DNA of 9,709 nucleotides from Lachnospiraceae bacterium (GCA_017416055.1 JAFQDI010000010.1:1-9709), one strand, 5' to 3'. Counted from the stretch's first letter, positions 1 to 8,129 are shown. Numbers and translations: made by a program. Notes: a model not told the origin generated them from the letters alone.

Positions 1-2884
1 GCCCCTTTCGGTGATTTTTATTCTGATGAGCGAGGACAGGATGCGCACCGGACTGAAGACTGCTGCCTCAGTTGTAGTCTACACGATTTTCTGTGGTATC
101 GTCGAGTTGATCGTGAAGACGTTTACCCTTGAGGCGTTCAACTGGATGGATTTTTATCATCGCTCTGTAGTACAGCCGGGCGGAGGTTTGGCAGGAGCAC
201 TTTGGATCAAGCTGCTTTATCCCTGGCTCGGATCCTTTGGAACATATCTTGTACTGATTGTTTTAGCGTTGATTGGCCTGGTATTTATCACAGAGAAATC
301 CTTGCTTAGCCCGTTACGTCAGGGCAGCGAGAAGATGTTTGTGTTTGCGAAGGAAGATATGGAGCGTCGACGCGAGGAACGTGAGATCCGCCGTCAAGAG
401 CGTGAAATTGCACATCAGGAGGAACTTGCCCTGCAGCGTGAAGATCGTCAATATCGCATGGATAATCTGGCAAAGCAGAAAGCCAGGACCATCTCTTTGA
501 CTCCTGAGAAACCGGTTGAGGAAAAGATTACGCCTAATCCCCAAAAGAATGAGCCGGTGATGCCGATCGAGGAAACCGGTTCGGGAGAGTTTGACGAGAT
601 CATCTACGATGAGCCGACAAAAACAGCTTCGCCGTTTGATTTTATCGGTAAGAAGAGATCTGCCCAGAAGCTTACGATTACCGGACTGAATACGGAACCG
701 GTCAAGGCAGAGAATGAGGAAAAGAACGCGGCTAATTCTGAAGTGATGTATGAATTGCCTAAACGGGAGTCAGATGCGATCTCTGCAAATCAGGATACAC
801 GTACGCTTTCCGAACTGGAATCGCTGGATTCACTTCACAGCGGGTTCTCCAAACGGAACAAATTAGATATTCCGGATATTTTACATATGCCTGATGACCG
901 ATTGGAAAGCCGTCCCGAAGACGGATACCGAATCGAGACTGAACTTCCAGAAACTGTGATCGGTTCAGATGAGGATGAATATCCTGCAAAATCTGTTCGG
1001 ACAGATGTACCATTGACGTTGAATCAGCTGAGATCTGCAACGATCGAACGAGCTTCGATCGAAGAGCCGGAAAAGAAGGATCTTCCGCAGATCCCGATCA
1101 CAGTGATGACCGAAAAGGAAATGACAGATATACCCGTTTCCAACGAAGACAGAGGAGGTGATACCATGCGTGTAGTGACGGCCAGCGGACGTGTGATTGA
1201 GGTAGATAACGATCCTACGATCGATCCGCTCTCTGCAAAGCGCGCCGGAAGAACGCAGGGACAGGCGGCGATGACCGATCAGGCGATGATGCAGGGCAAT
1301 ACGACAGGAAACCCTCATTCATCCGGTTCACGCAGTTTGGTAGGCCGGTACGCTTCGAATGGAACTTCCACCCCGGCTACGACGACAGCCCAGACGACAA
1401 CGGCGACTCCTGAGGCGACAAAACCGAAAGTGAAACGTAAGCCCTATGAGAAACCTCCGCTGAGACTGTTGAAGGCCCCTGTGCGAAAGAATGATGCCAG
1501 CCGTGAAAATGATCTCAGAGAAACTGCGATGAAGCTACAGCAGACCCTGCAGAATTTTGGTGTTGGCGCGACTGTGACCAACATCAGCTGCGGACCTTCC
1601 GTAACCCGCTTCGAGTTGATCCCGGATCAGGGCGTAAAGGTGAGCAAATTCGTATCATTGACCAACGATATCAAGCTTACGCTTGCCGCTGCGGATATCC
1701 GTATGGAGGCCCCGATTCCCGGCAAATCCGCCATCGGCATTGAAGTTCCGAATAAAGAACGCGCGTCGGTTACTTTGCGTGAGGTGTTGGAGAGTGAAGA
1801 GTTTTTGAAACATCCTTCCAAGCTTGCGATTGCAGTGGGTAAGGATGTCTCCGGGAATACGATTGTGTCCGACCTGGCGAGAATGCCTCACCTTTTGGTG
1901 GCAGGAACCACCGGATCCGGAAAGTCTGTCTGCATCAACTGTATGATCATGAGTATGCTGTACAAGGCTACTCCCGACGAAGTAAAGTTTATTATGATCG
2001 ACCCTAAGATGGTTGAGTTTGGTATCTACAATGGTATTCCTCACCTGCTTTCACCGGTTGTTACCGACCCGAAAAAGGCGGCTGAGGTGCTTGGCTGGGC
2101 GGTGCTTCAGATGACCGACCGATACAAAAAGTTTGCGGAACTGAATGTTCGTGATATTAAGGGTTACAATGAAAAACAAAGAGAAGAGGCCGAAGAGACC
2201 GGTGAGAAGCCGGAATTGATGCCACAGATCGTTATCATTGTGGACGAGCTTGCCGATCTGATGATGGCTGCCCCCAGTGAGGTGGAAGATGCGATCGTCC
2301 GTCTGGCACAGATGGCTCGCGCCGCAGGTATTCATCTGATCCTGGCGACTCAGAGACCTTCCGTCAACGTTGTCACCGGTCTGATCAAAGCAAACATCCC
2401 TTCACGCGCGGCACTTTCCGTATCCACCGGTGTGGATTCACGTACCATTTTGGATATGAACGGTGCAGAAAAGCTGCTTGGAAACGGAGATATGCTGTTC
2501 TACCCTTCCGGATATCAGAAACCGCTCCGTGTTCAGGGAGCTTACGTGTCTGACAGCGAGATCAATCAGATCGTATCCTTCCTCTCCGAGCGCGGTGAAG
2601 TGAAGTTTGATGAGAGTATTGAGCAGAAACTGGTTCAGAACAGCAATGCAATGGCTGGAAGTTCTGATCGGGATGAGTATTTTGAGCGCGCCGGACGATT
2701 TATTGTGGAGAGCCAGAAGGCATCTATCGGAAATCTTCAGCGAATGTTCAAGATTGGTTTCAACCGCGCTGCGAGAATTATGGATCAGCTTGCTGATGCC
2801 GGTGTGGTCGGCCCCGACGAGGGCACTAAGGCAAGAAAAATCCTGATGACACCGGAACAGTTGGATGAATTTTTCGGTCGATGA
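1..2884 (+). CDS. ftsK: DNA translocase FtsK/SpoIIIE, 5'-partial
   Basis: Septum-anchored, ATP-driven double-stranded DNA pump that clears chromosome ends from the closing septum (or moves DNA into the forespore if it acts as SpoIIIE). Numbering from the GTG at 11: two hydrophobic spans at about 17-35 and 73-93, then a charged helical stretch rich in R/E (113-150), a long polar linker with a Thr-rich patch near 450-465, and the motor from about 481. Walker A GTTGSGKS is at 632-639, Walker B IVIIVDELADL at 740-750, and the gamma winged helix at about 888-957. The frame is open to the first base, and the family normally has four membrane spans, so the real start lies upstream and the GTG at 11 is probably not it. 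The visible part (over 950 codons) already exceeds B. subtilis SpoIIIE (about 790 residues, from memory), mainly through the linker. FtsK versus SpoIIIE cannot be decided from sequence alone. No terminator is seen after the TGA. Confidence 0.95.
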   Translation, partial: PLSVIFILMSEDRMRTGLKTAASVVVYTIFCGIVELIVKTFTLEAFNWMDFYHRSVVQPGGGLAGALWIKLLYPWLGSFGTYLVLIVLALIGLVFITEKSLLSPLRQGSEKMFVFAKEDMERRREEREIRRQEREIAHQEELALQREDRQYRMDNLAKQKARTISLTPEKPVEEKITPNPQKNEPVMPIEETGSGEFDEIIYDEPTKTASPFDFIGKKRSAQKLTITGLNTEPVKAENEEKNAANSEVMYELPKRESDAISANQDTRTLSELESLDSLHSGFSKRNKLDIPDILHMPDDRLESRPEDGYRIETELPETVIGSDEDEYPAKSVRTDVPLTLNQLRSATIERASIEEPEKKDLPQIPITVMTEKEMTDIPVSNEDRGGDTMRVVTASGRVIEVDNDPTIDPLSAKRAGRTQGQAAMTDQAMMQGNTTGNPHSSGSRSLVGRYASNGTSTPATTTAQTTTATPEATKPKVKRKPYEKPPLRLLKAPVRKNDASRENDLRETAMKLQQTLQNFGVGATVTNISCGPSVTRFELIPDQGVKVSKFVSLTNDIKLTLAAADIRMEAPIPGKSAIGIEVPNKERASVTLREVLESEEFLKHPSKLAIAVGKDVSGNTIVSDLARMPHLLVAGTTGSGKSVCINCMIMSMLYKATPDEVKFIMIDPKMVEFGIYNGIPHLLSPVVTDPKKAAEVLGWAVLQMTDRYKKFAELNVRDIKGYNEKQREEAEETGEKPELMPQIVIIVDELADLMMAAPSEVEDAIVRLAQMARAAGIHLILATQRPSVNVVTGLIKANIPSRAALSVSTGVDSRTILDMNGAEKLLGNGDMLFYPSGYQKPLRVQGAYVSDSEINQIVSFLSERGEVKFDESIEQKLVQNSNAMAGSSDRDEYFERAGRFIVESQKASIGNLQRMFKIGFNRAARIMDQLADAGVVGPDEGTKARKILMTPEQLDEFFGR
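1041..1064. repeat. Overlapping GATC-containing inverted repeats in the ftsK linker
   Basis: CGATCGAA (1041-1048) and TTCGATCG (1054-1061) form a perfect 8-bp inverted repeat around a 5-base loop. The second arm lies inside a perfect 12-base palindrome, CTTCGATCGAAG (1053-1064). It sits in the low-conservation linker coding region (Thr-Ile-Glu-Arg-Ala-Ser-Ile-Glu). There is no U-tract, so it is not a terminator. A role is not evident, and codon-level coincidence is plausible. Confidence 0.4.
1153..1168 (+). promoter_or_regulatory. Strong internal Shine-Dalgarno and in-frame ATG inside ftsK
   Basis: AGGAGGTGAT at 1153-1162 is complementary over ten bases to the usual Firmicute 16S rRNA 3' end. 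An ATG at 1166 follows the AGGAGG core by seven bases and is in frame with ftsK (codon 386 counted from 11). Initiation here would give a 572-residue protein with part of the linker, the whole motor and the gamma domain but no membrane spans. The sequence is direct evidence for the site. Use in the cell is inference, since the same bases also encode Arg-Gly-Gly-Asp in the linker. Confidence 0.45.
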
Positions 2885-2937
2885 TCGGAATTAGACCAAA
2901 CGGAAGAAAATTTCATAAGATGAACTAAGAGATCGTT

Positions 2938-2942
2938 GGAGG
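2938..2942 (+). promoter_or_regulatory. Ribosome binding site deciding the murE start
   Basis: GGAGG lies eight bases before the ATG at 2951. It overlaps an upstream in-frame TTG at 2936 that would otherwise extend the protein by five residues. That TTG has no Shine-Dalgarno of its own, so the ATG at 2951 is the preferred start. Confidence 0.85.
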
Positions 2943-2950
2943 CATATTCG

Positions 2951-4480
2951 ATGCTTCTCAGTCAATTGGTTCATTCACTTGACGATTATCAGTTGCTTGG
3001 GGGACGCCTTGATGTGGAAATCACTCAGATCACTGATCGGTCCACAGAAGTCGTACCCCAAAGCATGTTTATTTGCGTATGCGGTTATCGCACAGATGGT
3101 CATCAATATATAGAAGAAGCGAAAACAGCCGGTGCTGTTTGCATCCTGCTTGAATCCTGCGCGCCGGAACGTTTGGAAAATCTTTTCGCAGATCAACTTA
3201 CGGTAATTCAGGTATCAGACAGCAAAAAAGCGATGGCAAGGTTGGCGGCAACCTTTTACGGAAATTCTGCCAATCGACTTTATCTGATCGGTGTGACCGG
3301 AACAAAGGGAAAAACAACCACCGCATGGATGATTCGTTGCATTCTTTCGGGCGCAGGGGTAAAAACCGGATTGATCGGAACACTGGGCGCCGAGTGCGAT
3401 GAACTGCATGAGGCGATCGGAACAACCACGCCGGATGCGATCACTCTCCACCGACTGTTGAGCGAGATGGAACAGCTTGGCTGCACGCATGTGATATTGG
3501 AGGTTTCGTCGCAGGCACTTATGTGTGACAGAGTGTACGGAGTTCCCTTCCAAATTGCTGTCTATACAAATCTGTTTCCCGACCATATTGGTCCGCGAGA
3601 GCATCAATCAATGGAAGAGTACGCATACTGGAAGAGCCGGCTATTTACAAATGCAAAACTGAGTATTCTAAATATGGCCGCTGATCAGTGGGCATTGATG
3701 CGAGAAAGCAGCCATGCGTGGCTCGGTTATTATCTCGATCGCCCGATTGAGAACTGTGCCGAAGTCTCTGACTGCAATCAAAACGCCTGTCCGATTTACC
3801 CGCATCGCCCCGATCTGATCGGAATAAGCGATGAAGCTGACGGGAGAATACGACTTACCGGCCTGTATGAGGGTGAAATCCATATCGGACTTCCCGGAGC
3901 ATATAATCTTGAAAATGCTCTGGCAGCACTGACTGTCGCTCATGTTTTAGAGATATCGCTCACCGATTGTAACTGTTTAGGCGCACTTCAGGTTCCGGGC
4001 AGGACTGAAGTGTTGGATGGCGGTGACTATAGAGTGATCATTGATTATGCACACAATGAGTCCAGCATGATCAATTTACTGACTGCATTGCGTCGTATGA
4101 AACCGACACGGCTGATTTGTATTTACGGAAGCGGCGGCAACCGCTCGCCGATGCGTCGTCTCGGAATGGGGAGAGCCGGTGGCAAATTAGCTGATTTGTC
4201 CGTGCTCACCGAGGACAATTCACGGTTTGAGTCTCTTTCACGGATTATCAGCGGACTGATTGAGGGCGTGGAGGAAGTCGGCGGTGATTATCAGATAATT
4301 ATGGATCGACGGGAAGCGATTCACCATACCATAAGCCATGCCCGTCCCGGTGATTTGATTGCTATCATCGGAAAAGGACATGAAGAGTATCAGGAAATCG
4401 GTTCACACCGGTATCCCTTCAGTGATAGAGCGGAAGCAAGACTTGCGATGATTAAACGAAACGCTTCTCACAATAAATAA
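2951..4480 (+). CDS. murE: UDP-N-acetylmuramyl-tripeptide synthetase MurE
   Basis: Cytoplasmic Mur ligase of 509 residues that uses ATP to add the third amino acid, probably meso-diaminopimelate, to UDP-MurNAc-L-Ala-D-Glu. Visible motifs: ATP loop GVTGTKGKTTT at 114-124; GTTTPD just after, which fits the UDP-MurNAc-dipeptide site; EVSSQAL where many homologues have EVSSHAL; DHIGPREH; Lys228 in YWKSRLF, the likely carbamylated lysine; GGNRS with a following RR; DNSR at 422-425; and GKGHE at 474-478. Arg425 and Glu478 match residues that contact diaminopimelate in characterised MurE enzymes, where the motif is DNPR. Lys-adding enzymes typically have DNPA. The Pro-to-Ser change makes substrate choice less certain. 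The sequence style matches my recollection of Lachnospiraceae MurE. It is followed 37 bases later by murF, which does the next step. The start is set by the GGAGG before 2951. Confidence 0.95.
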   Translation: MLLSQLVHSLDDYQLLGGRLDVEITQITDRSTEVVPQSMFICVCGYRTDGHQYIEEAKTAGAVCILLESCAPERLENLFADQLTVIQVSDSKKAMARLAATFYGNSANRLYLIGVTGTKGKTTTAWMIRCILSGAGVKTGLIGTLGAECDELHEAIGTTTPDAITLHRLLSEMEQLGCTHVILEVSSQALMCDRVYGVPFQIAVYTNLFPDHIGPREHQSMEEYAYWKSRLFTNAKLSILNMAADQWALMRESSHAWLGYYLDRPIENCAEVSDCNQNACPIYPHRPDLIGISDEADGRIRLTGLYEGEIHIGLPGAYNLENALAALTVAHVLEISLTDCNCLGALQVPGRTEVLDGGDYRVIIDYAHNESSMINLLTALRRMKPTRLICIYGSGGNRSPMRRLGMGRAGGKLADLSVLTEDNSRFESLSRIISGLIEGVEEVGGDYQIIMDRREAIHHTISHARPGDLIAIIGKGHEEYQEIGSHRYPFSDRAEARLAMIKRNASHNK

Positions 4481-4507
4481 ACAGATGCCGAAAAAAATCG
4501 GCAGATT

Positions 4508-4511
4508 GGAG
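4508..4511 (+). promoter_or_regulatory. Ribosome binding site deciding the murF start
   Basis: GGAG (within ATTGGAG) ends six bases before the ATG at 4518. The upstream in-frame ATG at 4485 is preceded only by an A-rich stretch around the murE stop, without a Shine-Dalgarno. An ATG at 4527 is also in frame but too far from this site for ideal spacing. Confidence 0.7.
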
Positions 4512-4517
4512 TTTGTA

Positions 4518-5894
4518 ATGGAGAACATGACGGCCGTTAAACTTGCCGCGATGATCGGCGGAAAACTGATTCATGGAGATCCCGCTCGGGTTGTAACACA
4601 TATCAGTATAGACTCCCGTGAGGTGGACCATGACGCGTTGTTTGTTCCATTGAAAGGTGAGCGCGTCGATGCTCACCGTTTTCTTGCCGATGTGGCTAAC
4701 CAAAAGGCTGCCTGCGTACTTTGCTCTGAGGAGATAACACCCAGTGGAGATGCTGCCTGGATCCAAGTGAAAGACACCTATGAGTCTCTGGTCCGAATTG
4801 GCGTGTCCTGGCGCGATTGCATGGATTTAAAGGTGGTGGCAGTGACCGGAAGCGTTGGAAAAACGACAACCAGAGAGATGGTTGCAACAGCTCTTTCGGC
4901 GGGGTATCGTACCTTCCGTACTGCAAAAAATTATAACAGCGACATCGGTGTGCCAATCATGCTCTCTTTATTATCTTCTAAGGATGAGGCAGCTGTTCTT
5001 GAACTCGGAATGAGCGACTTTGGTGAGATGGAAAAAATCGCCCGGATGACCCGTCCTGATGTTGCGGTGATCACGAACATCGGCGTTGCCCACATTGCAC
5101 AGCTTAAAACCCGGGAAAATATTTGCAGTGAAAAATTATCTGTGACCAAAGGCATGTTGCCCGGAAGTTTATTGATTTTAAACGGTGACGATGATTTGCT
5201 TTCCAACGTAGATGAATCCATCGGATATCAAATTCTGTTTTACGGCCTTGGCAAACACAATGATTATCGTGCTGAAAACGTTGTGTTTGAGGAGGAATGC
5301 ACTTCCTTTGATGCGATCTGCCCCGGCGGAAAGGTATCGGTCAAACTGCCGGTCACCGGTACTCATATGGTGATGAATGCATTAGCGGCATTGGCTGTGG
5401 CTGAGCATTTCGGAATTGAACGTGCAGTGGCCGCGAAAGCATTATCCGAATTTAAAGCTTTTTCCGGACGTCAGCAGATTTATCCCGTCGGCAATTTTAA
5501 GGTGATCGATGACACCTACAATGCCAGCCCTGATTCCATGCGTGCGGCATTGGGAGTTTTGACCTCCCTTCCCTGCAACGGCCGACGAATCGCGGTTCTT
5601 TCCAATATGCTGGAACTCGGCGAGAATGAGCAACTGTATCACCGTCAGGTGGGTGCGTTTGCAGGAGATCTTGCCATCGATGAGATGATATGCGTCGGTG
5701 ATCTTGCTGAGCAGATCGGCAAAGCCGCTTCCGAGAAGAACTCATCCTTAACCGTATCTTATTTCTCCGCCAATGAGGAAGCGGCATCATATTTGAAGAA
5801 ACACATATCAACCGGTGATCTGCTTCTATTTAAAGGGTCCAACAGTACCCGCATTGGTCAGATCATTAATCAACTGAAAGAAGAATTTGCATGA
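4518..5894 (+). CDS. murF: UDP-MurNAc-tripeptide--D-alanyl-D-alanine ligase MurF
   Basis: Cytoplasmic ATP-dependent ligase of 458 residues that joins D-Ala-D-Ala to the UDP-MurNAc-tripeptide made by MurE, completing the pentapeptide precursor. The N-terminal substrate-binding domain spans about 1-95, including SIDSREV and a LFVPLKGERVDAH stretch typical of Mur ligases. The ATP loop TGSVGKTTT is at 110-118 with Lys115. The central domain carries ELGMSDFGEM and TNIGVAH motifs. The C-terminal domain opens with DDTYNASPDSM (from 331), the MurF signature often written DDTYNANP, and ends with a FKGSNSTRIG segment. Length is normal for the family. An in-frame ATG at 4485 would add eleven residues, but the Shine-Dalgarno and the family's usual N-terminus favour 4518. 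Its TGA overlaps the priA ATG (ATGA at 5891-5894), which suggests translational coupling. Confidence 0.96.
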   Translation: MENMTAVKLAAMIGGKLIHGDPARVVTHISIDSREVDHDALFVPLKGERVDAHRFLADVANQKAACVLCSEEITPSGDAAWIQVKDTYESLVRIGVSWRDCMDLKVVAVTGSVGKTTTREMVATALSAGYRTFRTAKNYNSDIGVPIMLSLLSSKDEAAVLELGMSDFGEMEKIARMTRPDVAVITNIGVAHIAQLKTRENICSEKLSVTKGMLPGSLLILNGDDDLLSNVDESIGYQILFYGLGKHNDYRAENVVFEEECTSFDAICPGGKVSVKLPVTGTHMVMNALAALAVAEHFGIERAVAAKALSEFKAFSGRQQIYPVGNFKVIDDTYNASPDSMRAALGVLTSLPCNGRRIAVLSNMLELGENEQLYHRQVGAFAGDLAIDEMICVGDLAEQIGKAASEKNSSLTVSYFSANEEAASYLKKHISTGDLLLFKGSNSTRIGQIINQLKEEFA

Positions 5895-8116
5895 ATGATT
5901 ACGCATCGGTGATCGTCGAGATCAACCATACTGATCTTGACCGCACCTTTCAATATCGTATTCCGGATGAATGGATATCCATTATTAAAACCGGTTCCTG
6001 TGTCCGCATTCCCTTTGGAAAAGGTAACCGACTCATTAACGGATATGTAATCGGCTTTTCTAATATTCCGGAAATTGATCCTTCAAAAATCAAATCCATC
6101 CACTCGGTGGAGACAGAAAATTTATCCGTAGAAGCACAACTGATGCAATTGGCCGGTTGGATGAGAGAATATTACGGCTGTACGATGATCCAGGCAATCA
6201 AAACCGTCATGCCCGTAAAAGAAGCAGTTCGCCCTTTGGTGGAAAAAACAATCTGTCTTTTGCTTTCCGAGGAAGAACTTGCTGAAACGATTGCTTTTTG
6301 TGAAAAGAAGCATTATATCGCCAGACTACGATTACTCACTGCGTTGAGTGAGGATCGGCAGATTCCTTATGGGATTGCACTGAACCGGTTGAATCTGACC
6401 GCTAACGTGATCAACCCGATGGTAAAAGCCGGCTGGATTATGATTGAGGAAACGCAAAAAGTGCGTTCACCTTTGTGCCTTCGGGAGGATGCATCTTATC
6501 GAATTCGACTGAATGAAGAACAGTCGGCTTCCGTTGATCGATTTAGAGAGGATCGTCTTAAGGGTAAAAATTATACTTATTTGCTTCATGGCATCACCGG
6601 AAGCGGAAAAACAGAAGTATATATGGAGATGATCGATCAGGTCATCACTGAAGGAAAACAGGTTATCGTGCTGATTCCGGAAATCGCACTGACTTATCAG
6701 ACGGTGATGCGGTTTTATCGCCGCTTTGGCGATGTTGTGGCACTGGTTAATTCCAAAATGTCAAAGGGAGAGCGGTTTGACCAGTTTTCCAGAGCGGAAA
6801 AGGGTGAGGCATCGATTATGATTGGCCCCAGATCTGCGCTGTTTACACCGTTTTCTAACTTGGGATTGATCATCATCGATGAGGAGCATGAACACGCCTA
6901 TAAAAGCGAAAATGTTCCCAGATATCATGCCAAAGAGGTTGCGGCTGTCCGTGCTGAACTGTCCGGTGCTTCGATTGTGCTCGGTTCTGCCACGCCGTCA
7001 GTATCCGATTATTACCGTGCAATGCGAGGGGAATATACGCTGCTTTCCCTGCCACGCCGTGCAGTGGAAAAGAGCAGACTTCCGGAAGTTGAAGTGATTG
7101 ATTTACGGGAAGAACTGTTGAGTGGAAACAAACAGATTTTTAGCCGCAGATTGAAGGAATTGATGGAAGATCGTCTTTCAAAAAACGAACAAATCATGTT
7201 GTTTCTCAATCGCAGAGGTTATTCCGGCTTTATTTCCTGCCGCTCTTGCGGAAAAGCAATCAAATGCGACCACTGTGACGTGGCGATGACGACTCATCGC
7301 GGAGGACGGATGACTTGTCATTATTGTGGTAGTGAGAAGCGTATTCCAAAGGTGTGTCCTTCCTGTGGATCTCCTTATATTGCCGGCTTTGGTACCGGAA
7401 CCGAGAAGGTGGAGCAGTTGGTTCGCGAGATTTTTCCCCAGGCGAGAGTGCTTCGAATGGATATGGATACGACTGCAAAAAAGGGGAGTCACGAAGCAAT
7501 CTTAAGCGCATTTGCGCACCATGAGGCAGATATTCTTGTCGGAACACAGATGATTGTTAAGGGACATGATTTTCCGAATGTGACCTTAGTTGGCGTGCTT
7601 GCTGCTGATCTGTCCCTGTTTGCACAGGATTACACGGCTTCAGCCAACACCTTCAACCTGTTGACACAGGCAGCCGGTCGAGCCGGTCGCGGTGATCGTC
7701 CCGGAAACGTGGTGATTCAGACCTACAATCCGGAAGAGTTTCCGATTGTCAGCGCCGCCACTCAGGATTATCCCGGCTTTTACCGTCAGGAAATCTTGTA
7801 TCGAAGGATGCTAAAATATCCGCCGTTTTACCGAATGCTGACGGTTCAGTATATGAGCGAGGATGAACGTTTGATTGAGTTCAGACTTCAGGAACTTGCA
7901 AGACTGGCCGGAAAAATAATCACGAAAAACGGTTGGAGTGTTGAGATATTAGGTCCCACTGACGAAAACATCTCGAAAGTAAAAGATATTTACCGAAAGG
8001 TCATTTATTTCAAATCCGCTGACGGACGGACGCTTGAACTGCTTAAAAAACAGCTGGAAACAGCTGTTCAGATAGAAAATACCATTCAGATCCAGTATGA
8101 CTGGAATGAAGATTAG
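5891..8116 (+). CDS. priA: Primosomal protein N', replication restart helicase PriA
   Basis: Superfamily 2 DNA helicase of 741 residues that recognises stalled or repaired forks and starts reloading of the replicative helicase. An N-terminal 3'-DNA-end binding domain covers about 1-105, followed by a winged-helix region to about 200. The helicase core has Walker A GITGSGKT at 234-241, DEEH box at 330-333, GTQM at 551-554 and the motif VI stretch QAAGRAGR at 593-600. Eight cysteines in four CxxC pairs (450/453, 459/462, 476/479, 489/492) form the two zinc sites that are a hallmark of PriA. Every key motif is intact and the length lies between that of E. coli (732) and B. subtilis (about 805), from memory. 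The upstream Shine-Dalgarno is weak (AGAAG-like), so coupling to murF through the ATGA overlap is likely. The def ribosome binding site overlaps its TAG. Confidence 0.98.
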   Translation: MNDYASVIVEINHTDLDRTFQYRIPDEWISIIKTGSCVRIPFGKGNRLINGYVIGFSNIPEIDPSKIKSIHSVETENLSVEAQLMQLAGWMREYYGCTMIQAIKTVMPVKEAVRPLVEKTICLLLSEEELAETIAFCEKKHYIARLRLLTALSEDRQIPYGIALNRLNLTANVINPMVKAGWIMIEETQKVRSPLCLREDASYRIRLNEEQSASVDRFREDRLKGKNYTYLLHGITGSGKTEVYMEMIDQVITEGKQVIVLIPEIALTYQTVMRFYRRFGDVVALVNSKMSKGERFDQFSRAEKGEASIMIGPRSALFTPFSNLGLIIIDEEHEHAYKSENVPRYHAKEVAAVRAELSGASIVLGSATPSVSDYYRAMRGEYTLLSLPRRAVEKSRLPEVEVIDLREELLSGNKQIFSRRLKELMEDRLSKNEQIMLFLNRRGYSGFISCRSCGKAIKCDHCDVAMTTHRGGRMTCHYCGSEKRIPKVCPSCGSPYIAGFGTGTEKVEQLVREIFPQARVLRMDMDTTAKKGSHEAILSAFAHHEADILVGTQMIVKGHDFPNVTLVGVLAADLSLFAQDYTASANTFNLLTQAAGRAGRGDRPGNVVIQTYNPEEFPIVSAATQDYPGFYRQEILYRRMLKYPPFYRMLTVQYMSEDERLIEFRLQELARLAGKIITKNGWSVEILGPTDENISKVKDIYRKVIYFKSADGRTLELLKKQLETAVQIENTIQIQYDWNED
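8049..8068. repeat. Perfect 8-bp inverted repeat with GAAA loop at the 3' end of priA
   Basis: AACAGCTG (8049-8056), GAAA (8057-8060) and CAGCTGTT (8061-8068) form a perfect hairpin. As plus-strand RNA the loop is a GNRA tetraloop. The hairpin lies about 47 bases before the def Shine-Dalgarno and inside the priA reading frame. On the plus strand no U-tract follows. On the minus strand the stem is followed by a T run (complement of the A run at 8045-8050), so it resembles a short intrinsic terminator for antisense transcription. Function is inferred only from shape. Confidence 0.45.
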
Positions 8117-8120
8117 GAGG
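8115..8120 (+). promoter_or_regulatory. Ribosome binding site of def, overlapping the priA stop codon
   Basis: AGGAGG sits nine bases before the ATG at 8130 and shares two bases with the priA TAG at 8114-8116. It decides the def start. The upstream in-frame ATGs at 8097 and 8106 lie before this site, inside priA, and lack any Shine-Dalgarno. Ribosomes ending priA would stop on top of this site, a layout suited to coupling. Confidence 0.9.
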
Positions 8121-8129
8121 ATAAGAATT

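Noticed and set aside
11..13. GTG as the true start of ftsK
   Set aside because: The frame remains open to the window edge, there is no Shine-Dalgarno in view, and the first two of the usual four membrane spans are missing, so the gene is best read as 5'-truncated.
2885..2950. Promoter or terminator in the ftsK-murE gap
   Set aside because: A TTAGAC sequence at 2891 vaguely resembles a -35 box but no matching -10 box is convincing, and there is no stable hairpin with a T-run.
3215..3607. Minus-strand open frames inside murE and elsewhere
   Set aside because: All overlap well-supported plus-strand genes with intact family motifs, and none encodes a recognisable domain or has a good ribosome binding site that I can see.
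5290..5299. AGGAGG followed by ATG inside murF
   Set aside because: The ATG is only one base after the motif and the reading frame closes after four codons.
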